Both the position numbers and the translations under genes were made by a program. This document shows, piece after piece, positions 12,396-24,564 of a DNA stretch of 64,000 bases. Source of the stretch: Phallusia mammillata (lineage: Eukaryota; Chordata; Ascidiacea; Phlebobranchia; Ascidiidae); the NCBI GenBank assembly GCA_003260075.1, contig QLIY01000416.1, positions 61,851-125,850 of the forward strand. Reading direction: 5' to 3'. The notes beneath the pieces were generated by a model. The model was not told the origin of the DNA. It made no database searches and saw only the letters and a program-made list of their open reading frames with translations. Numbering within the stretch: position 1 is the stretch's first letter; each line of letters starts with the position of its first letter.

Positions 12396-14036
12396 TCATT
12401 TCATTCCCGCGTACAAAACATTGTCCACATGCATACTTTCACTTTCTCCGTACAAAACATTGTCCACATGCATACTTTCACTTCCTCCGTACAAAACATT
12501 GTCCACATGCATACTTTCACTTCCTCCGTGCAAAATATTGTCCACTTGCAAACTTTCGCTACCAGTTGCTTCTTGTTGCCCTTGAACTGTGTCGTGTCCG
12601 TTCCGGGAATGCGAAACTTCGTGGGGCAGGTCTACTGTATTTGGCTTGTGTACCACAGCATACATTTCACCATCTCCTTGGGCCAAATCAGACATTACGA
12701 TGTCGTGCTCTGAAGCCGTTCTGGGCGTTTGTTGCGGTTCTTTACTTTTGCCTTCTGGCAATGTTCCTACAGTCTTCGTTTTTCTTGCATGCTTTCTTCT
12801 GCAAAATGTTAAAGCACAGTGACACGTGTTTTTTAGGCAACTTGAATGTAAAGTAACAAACGCACCTGAGAATACATATTACAAACACGATAACAGCTAT
12901 TCCCACAGCGCCTCCAGCCGATGCAATGGCAATTATTGTGAGTTGATTGCTGGATGTTTTCTGTGGAATTGACGTTGTAGATTCCGTTAAAGTCAGTTTT
13001 TGATCTTCTGATTCTGTGTATAGTTACGTATAAGTTTGTTACTTGCACTGTGCGGCTTTAACAATACAAGTTTTGTTTGTTTTTACTTCGTATGTAAAAC
13101 AAGAACACATATAATACTTGGTACTAACCCTCTGAAGTCGACTGTGAAGTTGTAGCGGCAGGTCCATGCGACGTTGGACGGATATCCGGCTTTAAATCTT
13201 ATTAGTCGAAACATAATTATTGAGATAGAAACCTTTTTAAAAATAAGAGAGACAACCTAATGTTTTGTAGAGACACTTACCAGATATGTTAACTCTTTGA
13301 TAATCCAAACGAAACCCGTCCCCATGAGGTTTTGCGGAGCTGGAGTAAAACCAAATTGCGTATTGTGTTTTGTTTGTGGTCAACAAAATTGGGAAATCGC
13401 AAAATTGTTGTTTTCCCAAATCGATTACAGGAGATTCTGATTCGATTTTTGGTTTCAACACAAGGCACATTTTGCTCGTCATTTCTCCACACAGGTAAAA
13501 TTTATTTACCTTGTCATCTTGCGTACCAAAAAATGAATTTCAGCATATGCATATAAGTTTATTTTATAGCGATCACTTTCAACCTACCGCTAAGTATGGT
13601 GAGATGATCATTGCATTGGCAAGTTGCCAACGTTCCATTACAAAAACTTGATCCGTTACTTTTGGCTAGTTTTATATAATTGACCGTAATAAACAGAACT
13701 TCATGGTAGATAACTGGAAGCTGCCATTGACACGATTGTGCCTGGGATATATTTGAGGGTGAAGAGATCGTTCCTGACATGTTAGAAATCAAACCTGAAC
13801 TCACATCACAAGGTAGAGTTGAACCTAAAATATAAAATGGACAATGAGTGCTTATGTATTCTGGGAGCTTCTAAATATTCAAAATGGCATAAACATCAGC
13901 AAAATGTTTACTGCTTCTACATAAAGTAATGTTATGACTAACCTTGACTGAGTCCAATGCAACCAGCACAGCATAATACGAGAACTATATAAACCAATGT
14001 CCTCTGTTGAGATTCTTTTGAAGTATATCGACACAT
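12396..14036 (-). CDS. R4: CUB-domain receptor with repeated VDNVLY tail
   Basis: Exons 14036-13943, 13824-13588, 13517-13281, 13197-13129, 13013-12866, 12798-12396 sum to 1188 nt (395 aa). The N-terminus MCRYTSKESQQ precedes a hydrophobic signal (LVYIVLVLCCAGCIG). CUB signs: GTISSP, SCQWQLP, CQCNDHLTIL, YLCGE, IWFYSSS, GDGFRLDY. Stalk is Pro/Ser/Thr-rich. Span about GGAVGIAVIVFVICIL then RRKHARKTK. The tail has EMYAVVHKPN and then four 13-residue units of the form SESMHVDNVLYGG; the first unit has His in place of Tyr (VDNILHGG). A partial copy of this gene lies at 35.5-35.9 kb. In that copy the sequence carrying the R4 start codon is missing. Confidence 0.85.
12421..12577 (-). repeat. 39-bp in-frame tandem repeat in the R4 tail
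   Basis: Units of 39 bp start near 12422, 12461, 12500 and 12539. Each encodes one VDN(V/I)L(Y/H) motif, so copy number sets the number of tyrosine sites in the tail. The middle copies are nearly identical in DNA, which points to recent expansion. Confidence 0.9.
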
Positions 14037-15254
14037 TCCGTCAGAGACTTTAAACAAACCCAAGAGAAATTCAAAATTGTTCTACAGACTTCTAAATCCC
14101 AGTCAGTCAGTTGACACGATTGATCTTCAGTAAGTGCTGTATTTGTAAACCTTATTTCTGCAACATCCTGGAAACAAACAAAAATAATGTTGCCAGCAAC
14201 ATAGTTCAACTGTTTAAACTCCATATGCCCCTGACTGACACAAAAAGTGACAAAAATACTCTGGTAAAAAACGTTTCTTGGAACTGACGTCCAGGAAGCC
14301 TTGTGCCATGACCGGCCTTGTACATTAGGTTTAAATAAACTTACACACATATGAACGTCAGTAAAGTTAAACACAACTAACTCAAGGGTTACGAAACTTA
14401 TTATTGCACTATATGTTCCATGTCATCGTTTTGAAACATAGATTTACATGCAACACGATACGAAAAACGTAGCAGAACGTCACTCATCTCACGCGTGCAG
14501 AGGATCAGATCCGCATGTGTGAGTGACGCCAGCGTCAATGGATATTCATCACGGCACTTCGAAGTTCCTTTACTATTTGTTTACCTTCTATGGCTTTGGT
14601 GGGTTGGCCACTTTACCATTTTCGTTTAAGGTTTGGTGAAAACAAAGTATAGCTCTTTCCATGAGTTTAAACCATGGCGATTACTTTGTTTTGTATTTGT
14701 ACTTACCCTAGCTTTTTACAATGTTTGTTTTTAACATCTTGAATATTTTTTTGTATTTCAAAGTTGTATCCATCTCCAGAATACAGGGTAAGGTTGATGC
14801 TGTGTAGTTGGTTCTACACATATTCTGAAAATATGCTACTTTCGAAGCGCCACACGGAAACTCTGATGCGGTCTAGTCAAATAAAGCATTCTATCATTAT
14901 AGCTGTTGCGTAGTCTTTCTTGATGTTTCTTCCGTAAATACCTTAAAAGTCAAACACTGTATCAAGCTTCTGGGTCGTTTAAATCAGCTTTTGTTTCGCA
15001 ACGTTTTTTTGATAATCGTCTAAAACTCAACTAATTGTGACAACCTTGGTATGTATTGGGTAAGCGGGAAAAAACCGCACAACAAAAATGATATTTTTTT
15101 ATATTTTAATACTTTTATGTACCTTTGCCAAATAATAAATGTTTGTGGTTGAGGCGAAATACGCAAGTTTATGACTTAAAACAATGTTTATGAGATGAAG
15201 AATTTAAAGATGTTACAGGGACAAGCCATGTCAAAACACGCTTCATGTGTTTCT
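14037..15254. other. R4 upstream region and R5 downstream flank
   Basis: No supported gene. Compared with the paralogous region at 35.9 kb, about 595 bp (roughly 13993-14588) are present here and absent there; the R4 start codon sits in this extra piece. A 129-codon minus-strand ORF (14374-13985) overlaps the R4 leader and shows no known domain. From 14589 to 15254 the sequence pairs closely with 35925-36590. Confidence 0.5.
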
Positions 15255-17047
15255 TTACTCCCTTTCGATGTATAAAATGTTGTCAACTTGTATTCTTTCG
15301 CTTGCAGATGGGGGCAAATTTACTTCATTTGTACCGATTTCGNAAATGTTGTCAACTTGTATTCTTTCGCTTGCAGATGGGGGCAAATTTACTTCATTTG
15401 TACCGATTTCGGAATACACAAGTGTTTCAATAGTTTTATCTCTTTTCGGTTTATGTACTTCAGCGTATTCCGAGCTGTCGCCTTGCTCAGTATCAGTTGA
15501 TACAGTGACAGGCCTTGAAAACGTCGAGGTTTCTTGTTGTGTTTCTACTTTCTTGTTGGTTGAAATTTGTCCTGTTTGTCTCTTTTTTCTTGTAAGCTTA
15601 CATCTGCGCAAAATCACAAACGTGTAACATACAGCGTGTATACGACATAGTGGTAAAAACAACAAATGATTAAAGTACCTTAATAATATGACAATTATCA
15701 CGGCTAGTGCAGTTATTCCTACTGCACCTGCTGTGGCTGCAGCTATGATGATTACTGTGATTTTTCTGGCATGTTTGCTTGAAGTTGCGGATATAGGTGT
15801 CGTTTGAGTCTGGCTGTCACTTTTGGTCGAATTATAGGTGTTCTTTGATTCTGTATTAGCGAAAGGATGTGTTACTGGTCGTATCATCTTAGTCCAGTAT
15901 TTACGGCAACAAATAGGCTTGCGCTATAAATTAAACCGACGCCAAAACGGTTGTTTCTGCCATCGTTGTCAGGTTGTAAACTTGTAATGAATTTTTGATC
16001 TTTAAATTTAAACAAAAATCTTGTGGGGTAACCTGAGTGTGGTTTAAAAAAAATAGGCATGCAAAATGTATTTCACGGACCCTTCTGACAAGATGACCAT
16101 GCAGGAGTGATGGACCGACTGTAAACTTGCTGCAAACTTTTGACAATTAACTTTTAAACATTAATGTACTATTGAGACTGGGATGGAAAGGCAATTGCCA
16201 AAAGATTGGGGTAAATCTTTACAACTGTTTTCCTAAATAATAAATATACCGATTATGAAGTTTGTGCCAGTATTTGATTGCTTCAATAGGCTTTGCTACA
16301 TAAAAAACGCTAGATTAAAAGATAAAAAGCATATGAGAGCACTGCAGAGTGCTTACCTGACTTTGATTTAACAAAATTCAGTCGAAACCCGGCCTGGTTG
16401 TTTGTAGCACTCGAAGAAATCTTGATGTCGTATGTAGATAAATTAGTTTTTAACAGCGATACCGTACTGCACTTAAAATAATTTTTTCGTCTGGTTTGAT
16501 TCTGTGAGGTGTTTGGTGATCCCAATACAAAGCATGTTGTCTGTTTTGTTTTTCCACACATGTACATTCGGTTTTCTTGGTCGTCTAAAAACACGTCACA
16601 AAAAGGTGTACAAAATTTTTTTTAATAAACTTGGAAACTTACCGCCTAGTATAGTTAGATAATCCTCGCATTCACAATGTTCCGAACTTCCATTGCAAAA
16701 CTGATTTTTCTCATCTTTTACAACTTCGAAATGGGTTATTACAATCATCCTTACCAGGGTTCATCGGAAATTTCCATGTACACGATTGATTGGAGGGGTA
16801 TGTTTTGTTATTTAGTAAGTTAAAACCAGGCGAAGTAATTTCTCCATATGTGTCGTTTCTTACCTTCACACTCATATTGCAATCCATGGCTGTTACACCT
16901 GAACAAACAAAACAAATTTGCGTGAAAACATCCCGATTTTCAGTCATAGAAATGCTTACTTGTAAGAACTACCGTAATCATTAATACTTTCAGGTGAGCT
17001 TCGGTTTCTAGAACGAAATATTTCCACGTTTTGTCAACAACCGTCAT
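15255..17047 (-). pseudogene. R5: CUB receptor with paired ITIM tail, frameshifted CUB exon
   Basis: Exons 17047-16960, 16898-16643, 16584-16357, 15850-15679, 15603-15255. Leader MTVVDKTWKYFVLETE with hydrophobic LKVLMITVVLT. First CUB exon: ITSPGF, YPSNQSCTWKF; then, relative to R12, 8 bp are missing near 16748, shifting the frame and also creating a GT donor. Second CUB exon MYMCGKTK, NNQAGFRLNF is intact. Span about GAVGITALAVIIVILLR. Tail: SSEYAEVHKP and TLVYSEIG fit ITIM; VDNILYIERE ends it. An N at 15343 lies between two copies of a 68-bp piece, duplicating SASERIQVDNI. The frameshift could be a real null allele or an assembly error. Intact copy: R12. Confidence 0.75.
15275..15411. repeat. 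68-bp duplication joined by a single N
   Basis: The piece 15275-15342 recurs at 15344-15411 with one N between. The paralogue at 36.6 kb has it once. Probably an assembly join in the R5 tail rather than a true repeat. Confidence 0.75.
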
Positions 17048-17904
17048 TGCTTTAGTGGTTTTTGCTTTTATACTTTCACCTTGTTGGTCACTGCTGAAAC
17101 GCCACTAAAAACTTAAGTATTTGACAATTATAAAGTTAAGGAAGATAGCTTTTGTTATTTTATCACATTGTCAAAATTATTTCCGATTAAAAATGCTTCT
17201 ACAAACGATTCATATTTGATCTGTTTAACCTCACCATATTTTTCGTTACAACTGCTATTTAACCTACTGATAGCTGACTGCCGGAACATTTATGCGGAAA
17301 TAACGTGTAACTGCAGACAGTTCTGTGTAGGGGTCAACTTCCGAACAATTCACAGAAACTTTGGGCATACGTGTGCCAAACCGCTTCATGGAAAGGGGTT
17401 GGTAAACATGTTTATTCTTGTAATGTCGTAGAAACATAGCTCTGTTTTACAGAAACAAATTTGTTTTGTTGCAAACATCGTAGATTCCACTGCTAAAAAT
17501 GGTGTCAAGTCAGCACGGATTGTTGTAAATAACATGAATGTTTTGTATGTCAAGTAGGACAACCTTTTTTCAAATTTCTTTAGTGTTCTTAATGCAAGAA
17601 GCGTCCGAACAAAAGTTAATATCACGCTCACATTCTTCGTGATCTAACTCATTACTGCTGTCTTGTGTCTGCAACACCAAGCACTACTAGCTTTGCATAC
17701 CTTGCTTAAATGCTTTGTGGTCGTGTTGGGATTTGAAGGTAATGTCCCAGATAAGTTTTGTAAAACGTGTATTAATACATTTTTTTTCACAGCACGAACC
17801 AAAAAAATAGATATACCGAAACGCATTTGAATCGGAAAATGCAGTACATGAACAAAAACTACAAGTGGTATGATGTATCTAAAAAACAGCTTCGTAATAC
17901 TTGA
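17048..17904. other. R5 upstream region, no gene seen
   Basis: Closely matched by 38.25-39.2 kb (upstream of R12) and loosely by the R3 upstream region. The shared phrase aactgcagacagttctgtgt (17311) lies about 265 bp before the R5 start codon. Short ORFs on both strands lack support. It may contain the promoter of R5. Confidence 0.45.
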
Positions 17905-19780
17905 TCACTCCAAGTCCATGTATCCATAGTTTTTTAGGGGTATTGGAGTTTCGTAAACGCCGACTTCTGGCTGTGTTTGCTGCGTAACATTGTTGTTTTG
18001 TGGGGCAGATTGTTCTGTTCCTGACAATGTAACTACGTTTTTGAACTTGTTATTGTTAGCCACAAAATAATTTACCTGGGTTGGATATTACTTCCCACTC
18101 TTTGTCAATATCTTGCAATTCCTTACGGAGTCTTTTTCTGTCAGCAGCTGTTTTTCTAAATTAGCAAAAAAAATTCGGGATATCATTGAAGTAAACAAAA
18201 CGCAATTTTAATATCTGCAAAGTTTTTTAAACCGCTTTTGCCCAAGGTATTATGTAATCATTCTATGAATAAGATTACTTTTATAAAATGTTATTCTTTA
18301 ACTTACCTCAGAAACACTAGCGCCACGATAAGACCAATCACCAACAAACCTATCACTGAACCCATCACTATTGGCAACACGATGTTTTCATCATTTGCAT
18401 CAATTTGCCCTGGTTGTAATGGTGTTGGCGGATTAAGCATACCTGAAGTAAAACAATTTTTTTGCAACTAACAATAATTTACGTTTAATGGTCTTTAACT
18501 TTAGCAATATAATTGTACGTCTTAAACACATTACACTAAAAAATTATGTTGCAAGTTTCAGTATTTTTTACTAAGAGGACCTTTTGCTTGCTTGTTCATA
18601 TTTGGCTTTGACGTGTACGTTCCATATGCATCGGTTGCGGCTTTTTGTGATGGTGAAGTTGCGTTTATGACTGAAAACGAATAAACGCTCAAAACATCAA
18701 AAAATATGGTAAAGGGTAAAGAGATTATCGAAGTCACTTAAAAGTTAACCTACATTGTGTACACATGTTGTAATGGAAATGAACGCGGTTTTTGATTTGG
18801 CTGGAGGATGGAGTCACAACTATGTTCGACCAGTTTGGAATTTGTAACAGCTCGCAGTTTTGGTCGCACGACGATTGAGATGGGGAAAAAGTTTGACCAT
18901 CTTTCGTCAGTAGAACACAGGTTCCTACACCACAAAAAAACAAAGTCTTGTATGCATCTAAAAAGGAATAAAGGTATTTGGATACTAACCAGAAGTATAT
19001 GAATTTCTAAAATAAGACGGCACGGTAGCTGGTCTGACCGTTCCAGCTAAAACATGGATTTGTACCGCGCTGTTCTGTGTATTAGCTTGTAACTTAATGT
19101 CGCATGTGAAGTAATTAGATGATGACAAGTTAATTGTTGATGACGTGGATGAGACTTCCAAAGGTTTTGTGGGACAAATATCAAATTGTCCGAATGTTCC
19201 TGCAAACAATAACAACTTAAATACCATTAATATTGTAATGTTGTATCAATCTGTGTAAATTTAAACTGCTATTTGATAAGAATACCTGTCCAAAATCCAT
19301 AAGGGTATGTGAATGGTTGCCACGCAGTAGTCGCCGCTGTCGTGGTAAGTCCTGTTTGAAAAACCAAAACACACACCTTTTTTAGTAAAGAAACTTTTGA
19401 AACCTAACAATTTTTAGTCGCATTGAAAAAAACTGTTTTTGAACAAAAAACTAAAAATGTCAAAAAGCACAAGAACACTGCAAAAACTGGAAAACTGTAC
19501 ATTGTCATTGACCACGTTTGAAGACCTTTAAAAGATCGTGGGCGATAACACTGTTTTGAAGTACTTACCTAAACCAACTATATTGAAAGTGTTTGTGCTG
19601 AAAATGCATCACTAATATTTGTACAACAAAGAGACTTTTTCAAAACAATGATTCATTTTTTGTTTTAAAATTTACTAACCGCTTTTAATTTGAAGCCTAA
19701 TTTAGCACCTTGTCCTTACCTTTTATTGTATTTGATGATACTAATAATAAGCTTATCATGTAAACACTTTTTACGTTCAT
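17905..19780 (-). CDS. R6: divergent CUB-like receptor, YETP/YMDL tail
   Basis: Exons 19780-19720, 19351-19286, 19199-18990, 18924-18754, 18670-18581, 18442-18307, 18155-18076, 18032-17905 sum to 942 nt (313 aa). Signal MNVKSVYMISLLLVSS. A Thr-rich exon (TTTAATTAW) precedes a divergent CUB-like pair: NYFTCDIKLQ in the first half; C-rich SSCDQNC, NWSNIVV and HFHYNMC in the second. Stalk with TSKPNMNKQ. Span about VMGSVIGLLVIGLIVALVFL. Tail is basic, then acidic (LQDIDKEWEV), ending VYETPIPLKNYGYMDLE. The CUB assignment rests on exon layout and weak motifs. A thirty-base stretch before the second exon (about 19595-19566) could be another exon but does not fit in frame. Confidence 0.75.
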
Positions 19781-20578
19781 GGTTGAAAAGCAGCTAGCGC
19801 ACATCGTCTTAAAATCAAGCTAATAACAACAATGATAACACTGAACCCGAATTCTTTATTCAGCATGTTAAATAACGTCTACAAGAGTTGAGTTACATAA
19901 CGGGGTGTGCTAAGTTGGGCGATTGCCTTTATTGTCAGGGAATGGGATTTGTGTGAAGTATTTTGGTCGCACTCCGTTGTTTTGTGTTCCGTTTTTGTCG
20001 TGATGTAATTAATGCACCAACTCTACGTGGCAGAGAACTTCAATGCCCCGAACCTGTCTTCCGCAACACGTTACATGAATAAGCGAATTAGATTAGTCAT
20101 GCTCTACTTTCCAAATTTTATTTTCGGGAACGTTGACAACCAACAGTTGAATGAAACATATTTCCTCAGACTAAACCATATGTAGCCTTTTAACATGGAT
20201 TGAGTCAAAACTGCATGCCAGCCAATTGATTAAGGTTAGCAAAACCGCCTTTGTCATGTCCCGAGTCCTTGTGACCATATTTGGAAGTGAAGCAAATAAG
20301 GCTAACCAATCACTTAGCTAAAACCAGATTTTTGAGCTATTTGTAATCGACTTTAGACCCAGCAGACCACAATTACACCGCCAGCGTGCGTTGATTAGTT
20401 GCTAGGCACGATTTGCTTTCCTGTCACAGCATCGGACTGTGAATCATCGATCGTTGTGCCGTTTGGTAGTCGACAGCGAAACATTGTTTATACTGCTAGT
20501 TGTTAAGCAGCCTTATTTAAACGTAATACATGTTACAAGATTAGATTAATAATATGACAAACACAAGTTTGGTTTGCG
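19781..20578. other. intergenic, no gene seen
   Basis: AT-rich stretch between the R6 start and the R7 stop with no convincing ORF or repeat. Confidence 0.5.
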
Positions 20579-21512
20579 CTACTCCCGAAAAGTCGTGGTT
20601 GAGTGTATGCTTGCAGTTTCGGGGTCAACTTGTGACGAAAGATACATGACATTGTCCAAAATGACGCGTTGCGATTTAGAGTCTTCGTCTTCGCTTTCCT
20701 CTTGAATTTCCTGCATTCCAGAGTCCTGGATCAATCTAGATCTACCGCGTCGGGCACGCCTCCCGGGTTCCTTAATTTGATTGGTGAATGCCATGTTGGC
20801 TGACCCAATCAGTGGGCTTCTTGCAGGCGAAGGTGCCAGGCTCCATGAGGAGCTTGCTGCTGACGATGGCATACTGTCCAATCCTTTGTCTATGCTCCCA
20901 TACGTAAACTCCACAGGTGTGTAGGTATTGGGTTGCGGCTTTTCAGTGCGGTGAGTTTTTTTCTTGAACCTGAAAAAGTAAAAAAGCACTTTGAATCATT
21001 TTTCGGGGAAACTGTGGGAATATTTTGGGGAAAGTGTGCACAATAACTGTTGTTATTTGCCCCAGCACACTACTATACATGGTTACTGTACAGTACAGAT
21101 TACACTCACCTAGTCCTGACAAAACATGAAATTGCCACTGTTGCACCAGCTATCACAATTGCAGAACCCACAGCAATGCCAATGATTAGGTAAAGATTCT
21201 CGGAGTCGGTATCGTTAGAATCTGGTTTAGTGAAAACTTTTGCTACATCGTCAGGCGGTGGCGTTTTAGTTGTATTTTGACTCCGCACACAGACAAAAAC
21301 TGAAACGTGATACATTGGATTTAACATTTTAATTTATTTCAACAATTCTCTACCACTTTGATGGCACAATTAAGTTGTTTGGAAGGTTATTTTACCTTAT
21401 TTTAATAATAGCAGTTTTAATTAAACCGATTTGATCTTAACCGGCTTACACACCAAAATATCATCTCACCTGCACATATTCCTAACAACTTCCTACTAAA
21501 TGATCTAACCAT
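20579..21512 (-). CDS. R7: small membrane protein lacking a CUB domain
   Basis: Three exons, 21512-21470, 21299-21110 and 20969-20579, sum to 624 nt (207 aa) with correct phases. The leader is MVRSFSRKLLGICA and continues VFVCVRS, so a signal peptide is completed across the first junction. The outside part is only about 30 residues (TPPPDDVAKVF, NDTDSEN). Span about IIGIAVGSAIVIAGATVAISCFV. The long tail starts RFKKKTHR and has FTYGSIDKG, a Ser/Pro-rich stretch, GRRARRGRS, acidic EIQEESEDED and VILDNVMYLSS. The last piece recalls the VDNILY motif of R1, R4, R5 and R12. It may be a CUB-less receptor or a gene whose CUB exons were lost; no CUB exon is seen in the 500 bp upstream. Confidence 0.65.
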
Positions 21513-22010
21513 AATTATCTTGAATAAATGACATTTCAAACACTAAACTTAAACAACGTGCATATTGTTTTAACAGCTGGTCCAGTAGTCAGTCATATAC
21601 TGCCTGCTGTATTACTGAATCTCGAAACATCGTTATGACGACTAAATCGTATAAGCCTATTTGTCATCACGGAGCTAATTCGTCCTGCGGTTAGATCAGT
21701 CCATTGTTATCGATTTGTGTGCACAGAAACGTCTGGTAGATATAGCTTTGGAAAATAATATTTGACAAAAGTATTGCTTTGCCCTAGAAAAAGACTTTCT
21801 TTTTTTTGAATGTTTATTAGCCTTGCACAAAAATCAATGGCATTATAATTTAAAAATACGAATACAAATGCTTGTGTTTTTCATCACGCAAATAAATAAT
21901 AGTGTTGCAATTTCGTTAAAACAGTTTCATGATACGACCACTTTTTCTCAGAGCACGTGCACGACAACAAATATTAGAAGTCAGTATCCAGTACCAGGGG
22001 TTGTTGCTTG
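21513..22010. other. intergenic, no gene seen
   Basis: About 500 bp between R7 and R8. No CUB-like exon could be found here on the minus strand. Confidence 0.5.
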
Positions 22011-23871
22011 TTATTGATTTGGTCGCACATTCACATAAAAACTGGTCTGATTGTGGCGAGGGCTCATAACCTCGTATTCGCTTCCGGTGCTGGTGACTGA
22101 TGGTCTCATTGTAGCGTATTTTGATTGCGCTTTAATTTCTTCGTACGGGCATTCCACTACTGTTGCTGATACTTCAGAGTAATGGTTAGCAGCAACAGGA
22201 TCTGTTTTTAAATTAAAACATCAAGAGAATTATTTTTTGTAGCCTAATTGTTTCTGTAAAGCCCTGTTACTAACTACTGTTTAGCGAGGTCGCCGATCTG
22301 TTTATGGTTTTTAATAGTGACAACCAAGGGCATTAAAAGGGCAATTCAACATGGTGGACACACTTTATAGCCGAGATAGTTGTAATATTTGTCCATTTTT
22401 TCATTTTAGTTTTATGTGGGTTAAAATCTGAGTAAACACATACAAATTCTTTAGAAAAAATTACCTGTTTGCGTGTCAAGGTTGCCAATATATTCAAGGG
22501 TTTTCTTCTTTTTCCTGTTAAAAAATGAAAGCTTCAATTGCAAACGGTTTACCTTAAAAATCTTGTTAAACAATTTTTACATTCGATGGCTTTTTACATT
22601 GCGAGTGTTTTTTCTCACCTTAATTTCACAGCAAGGCAGATAATCATAAATATAGCCAACGGTCCCAAAACACCGACAATAGCAACGACCTTTAAATTAA
22701 ATCCACCAGGGTTCTTATCTAGAAAAAAATACGAGCCAGTAGATAGATTCATAATAGTCAAAACATCCTGTGCAAAATAGAAACTCACAGATTTTTGCGT
22801 CGATTTTGAATAAAGTTGTGGTTGGTTCCATTGACGATTGGTTAAAAATAAACGGCGTTGGTCGTTCGACATTTGGTACTGCAATTTAAACATAGTACAT
22901 AATTTTAAAAAATAAATAAATAAAGAATAAATACTAATATGGCTTTAAGATTTTAAAATTTTATTTTTTGAATCATGTTTTTTGCGGTTAAATTGTATGT
23001 TTCGTGGCAAGAGAAATATTGCACAAAAATGCCAACTACACTGTTTACATTTTCCGTAAATACCTCCACAGTCAATCACGTGATACGATAAGTTGAAGCC
23101 ACGACCCTCATATTTGTCATCCGAGCGAAATGAAATTTGATATCCAGCATCGTTTATTCTTACTGCTCGAATGAACTTTGAATTACAAACTTTTTGGCGT
23201 CTTGCTTCTCTTGCGCAATTCCATGCTGATAAGTGGTTGCTCACCAGAGCGTAACAAACCGGAAATGACGTAGCACTTCCACAGCGAAAATATGGTACCA
23301 CTTAATTAACAAAAAGAAACGATTTTTAGTTACACAGTTGTGCATCATCACACATTTTGTAATTTAAATTTGACACAATTTATTATTGTCGATTTTGGTT
23401 TTAGGTTTTTTTAATTAAAATTATTCTTTTTTAAAAATTTATGCGTTATATTTGCCTTTCACAATAATATATAGAAAATATCATAAGTGCTCCCTGAACA
23501 AAACATATTTGGTTATACCTATCATAACTATATTTATCTACTTGCCTTGTCGTAGTAACACTTGATCAGCACATAGCACATCCATATAATTGAAATCAAT
23601 CACCACTGCCTGATGCTTGACAACCGCATTTATTTTCCATTTGCACTTTTGGTTCTTTGGGTAAGTTCCATGATTGTCAAAGTTGGGCGAGGTCACGAAA
23701 CCCGACCGATTATGAAGAAATCTTTGTGATTGTGGCACATCACAACTTGATCGAGCATAGTTTACGAAGCCTAACAAAGCGTTTTAAACGTTAGGACCCG
23801 ATTGTGTTGTTGCCTTAAACAACAAACTTACCCAAAAACGTCAGAAAATACAATATTGAATTTATTTCCAT
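22011..23871 (-). CDS. R8: CUB-domain receptor with five-tyrosine tail
   Basis: Exons 23871-23832, 23770-23546, 23300-23064, 22878-22789, 22718-22619, 22514-22465, 22201-22011 sum to 933 nt (310 aa). Signal MEINSILYFLTFLG. A clear CUB: GFVTSPNFDNHGTYP, KCKWKI, AVVIDFNYMDVLCADQV, YFRCGS, ISFRSDDKYEGRGFNLSYH. The donor after the first CUB exon is GC (AG|gcaagt), a minor splice type. Stalk is Pro/Thr-rich. Span about VVAIVGVLGPLAIFMIICLAV. Tail: LEYIGNL, HYSEV, PYEEI, SKYATM, SEYEVM and SFYVNV. SFYVNV fits ITIM and also YxN (Grb2 type); YATM and YEVM fit YxxM (PI3-kinase type). Binding roles are inferred from motif knowledge. Confidence 0.85.
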
Positions 23872-24564
23872 TTTGAAAAATCAATTAGTAATATCTGGTA
23901 TGAACTTCAAGATATTGCTTCTTTCCTCTTACACCAATCCTCTACGTCTTCTTTTTTAACGATTGCAGATTTTTCTATACCTTACACTCAACCCTAAGGG
24001 CCGAATTTCTTTTCTCGCTTAGAAAAGCTAACCAGAAGAACAAAGTTGGAATGATGGAAAACAGATGTATTGGGCGATGTACAGTTTGCTTCATGGCATG
24101 AATCACAATAGATGTCACGAGTGAAATCTAGGTGCCAACCTAATTTCATTTGTAATATCAGACGTCTACAGCCATTGAAAATTTTTGACAATACAAAAGC
24201 TAATATTACTAATATTGTATTATTAATATTGTATTATATTGTATTATATTGTATAATATTGTATTAATATTGTATTATAATATTGACAATACTAATATGT
24301 CTAGATTTCGGTTGTAGCAAAATGAGGTATTGAAGTCTGGGGGGGGGGCTCAAACTAATATGTCTAGATTTCGGTTGTAGCAAAATGAGGTATTGAAGTC
24401 TTTAGCACTTCATAGACATTTCAAATGAAAAAACATTGCTTGAGGTTGTTTGCTGCAGTTTGAGGAATAATTTTGAGACGCAAATAGAAACATATAAAAC
24501 AATGCATGTTCAGTGTCAACATTTACCATCGTCAATGTGTTTTTTGTGTAAGTGACATTAGCAG
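23872..24564. other. R8 upstream region and R9 flank with AT microsatellite
   Basis: No gene seen. A microsatellite of attgtatt-like units lies at about 24195-24295. A block at 24299-24338 recurs after the G run at 24339-24348 (both contain tctagatttcggttgtagca), another homopolymer-spaced duplicate. Confidence 0.6.

Noticed and set aside
13985..14374. 129-codon minus ORF upstream of R4
   Set aside because: It overlaps the R4 leader in another frame, has no signal or domain, and is absent from the R4-like copy at 35.9 kb.
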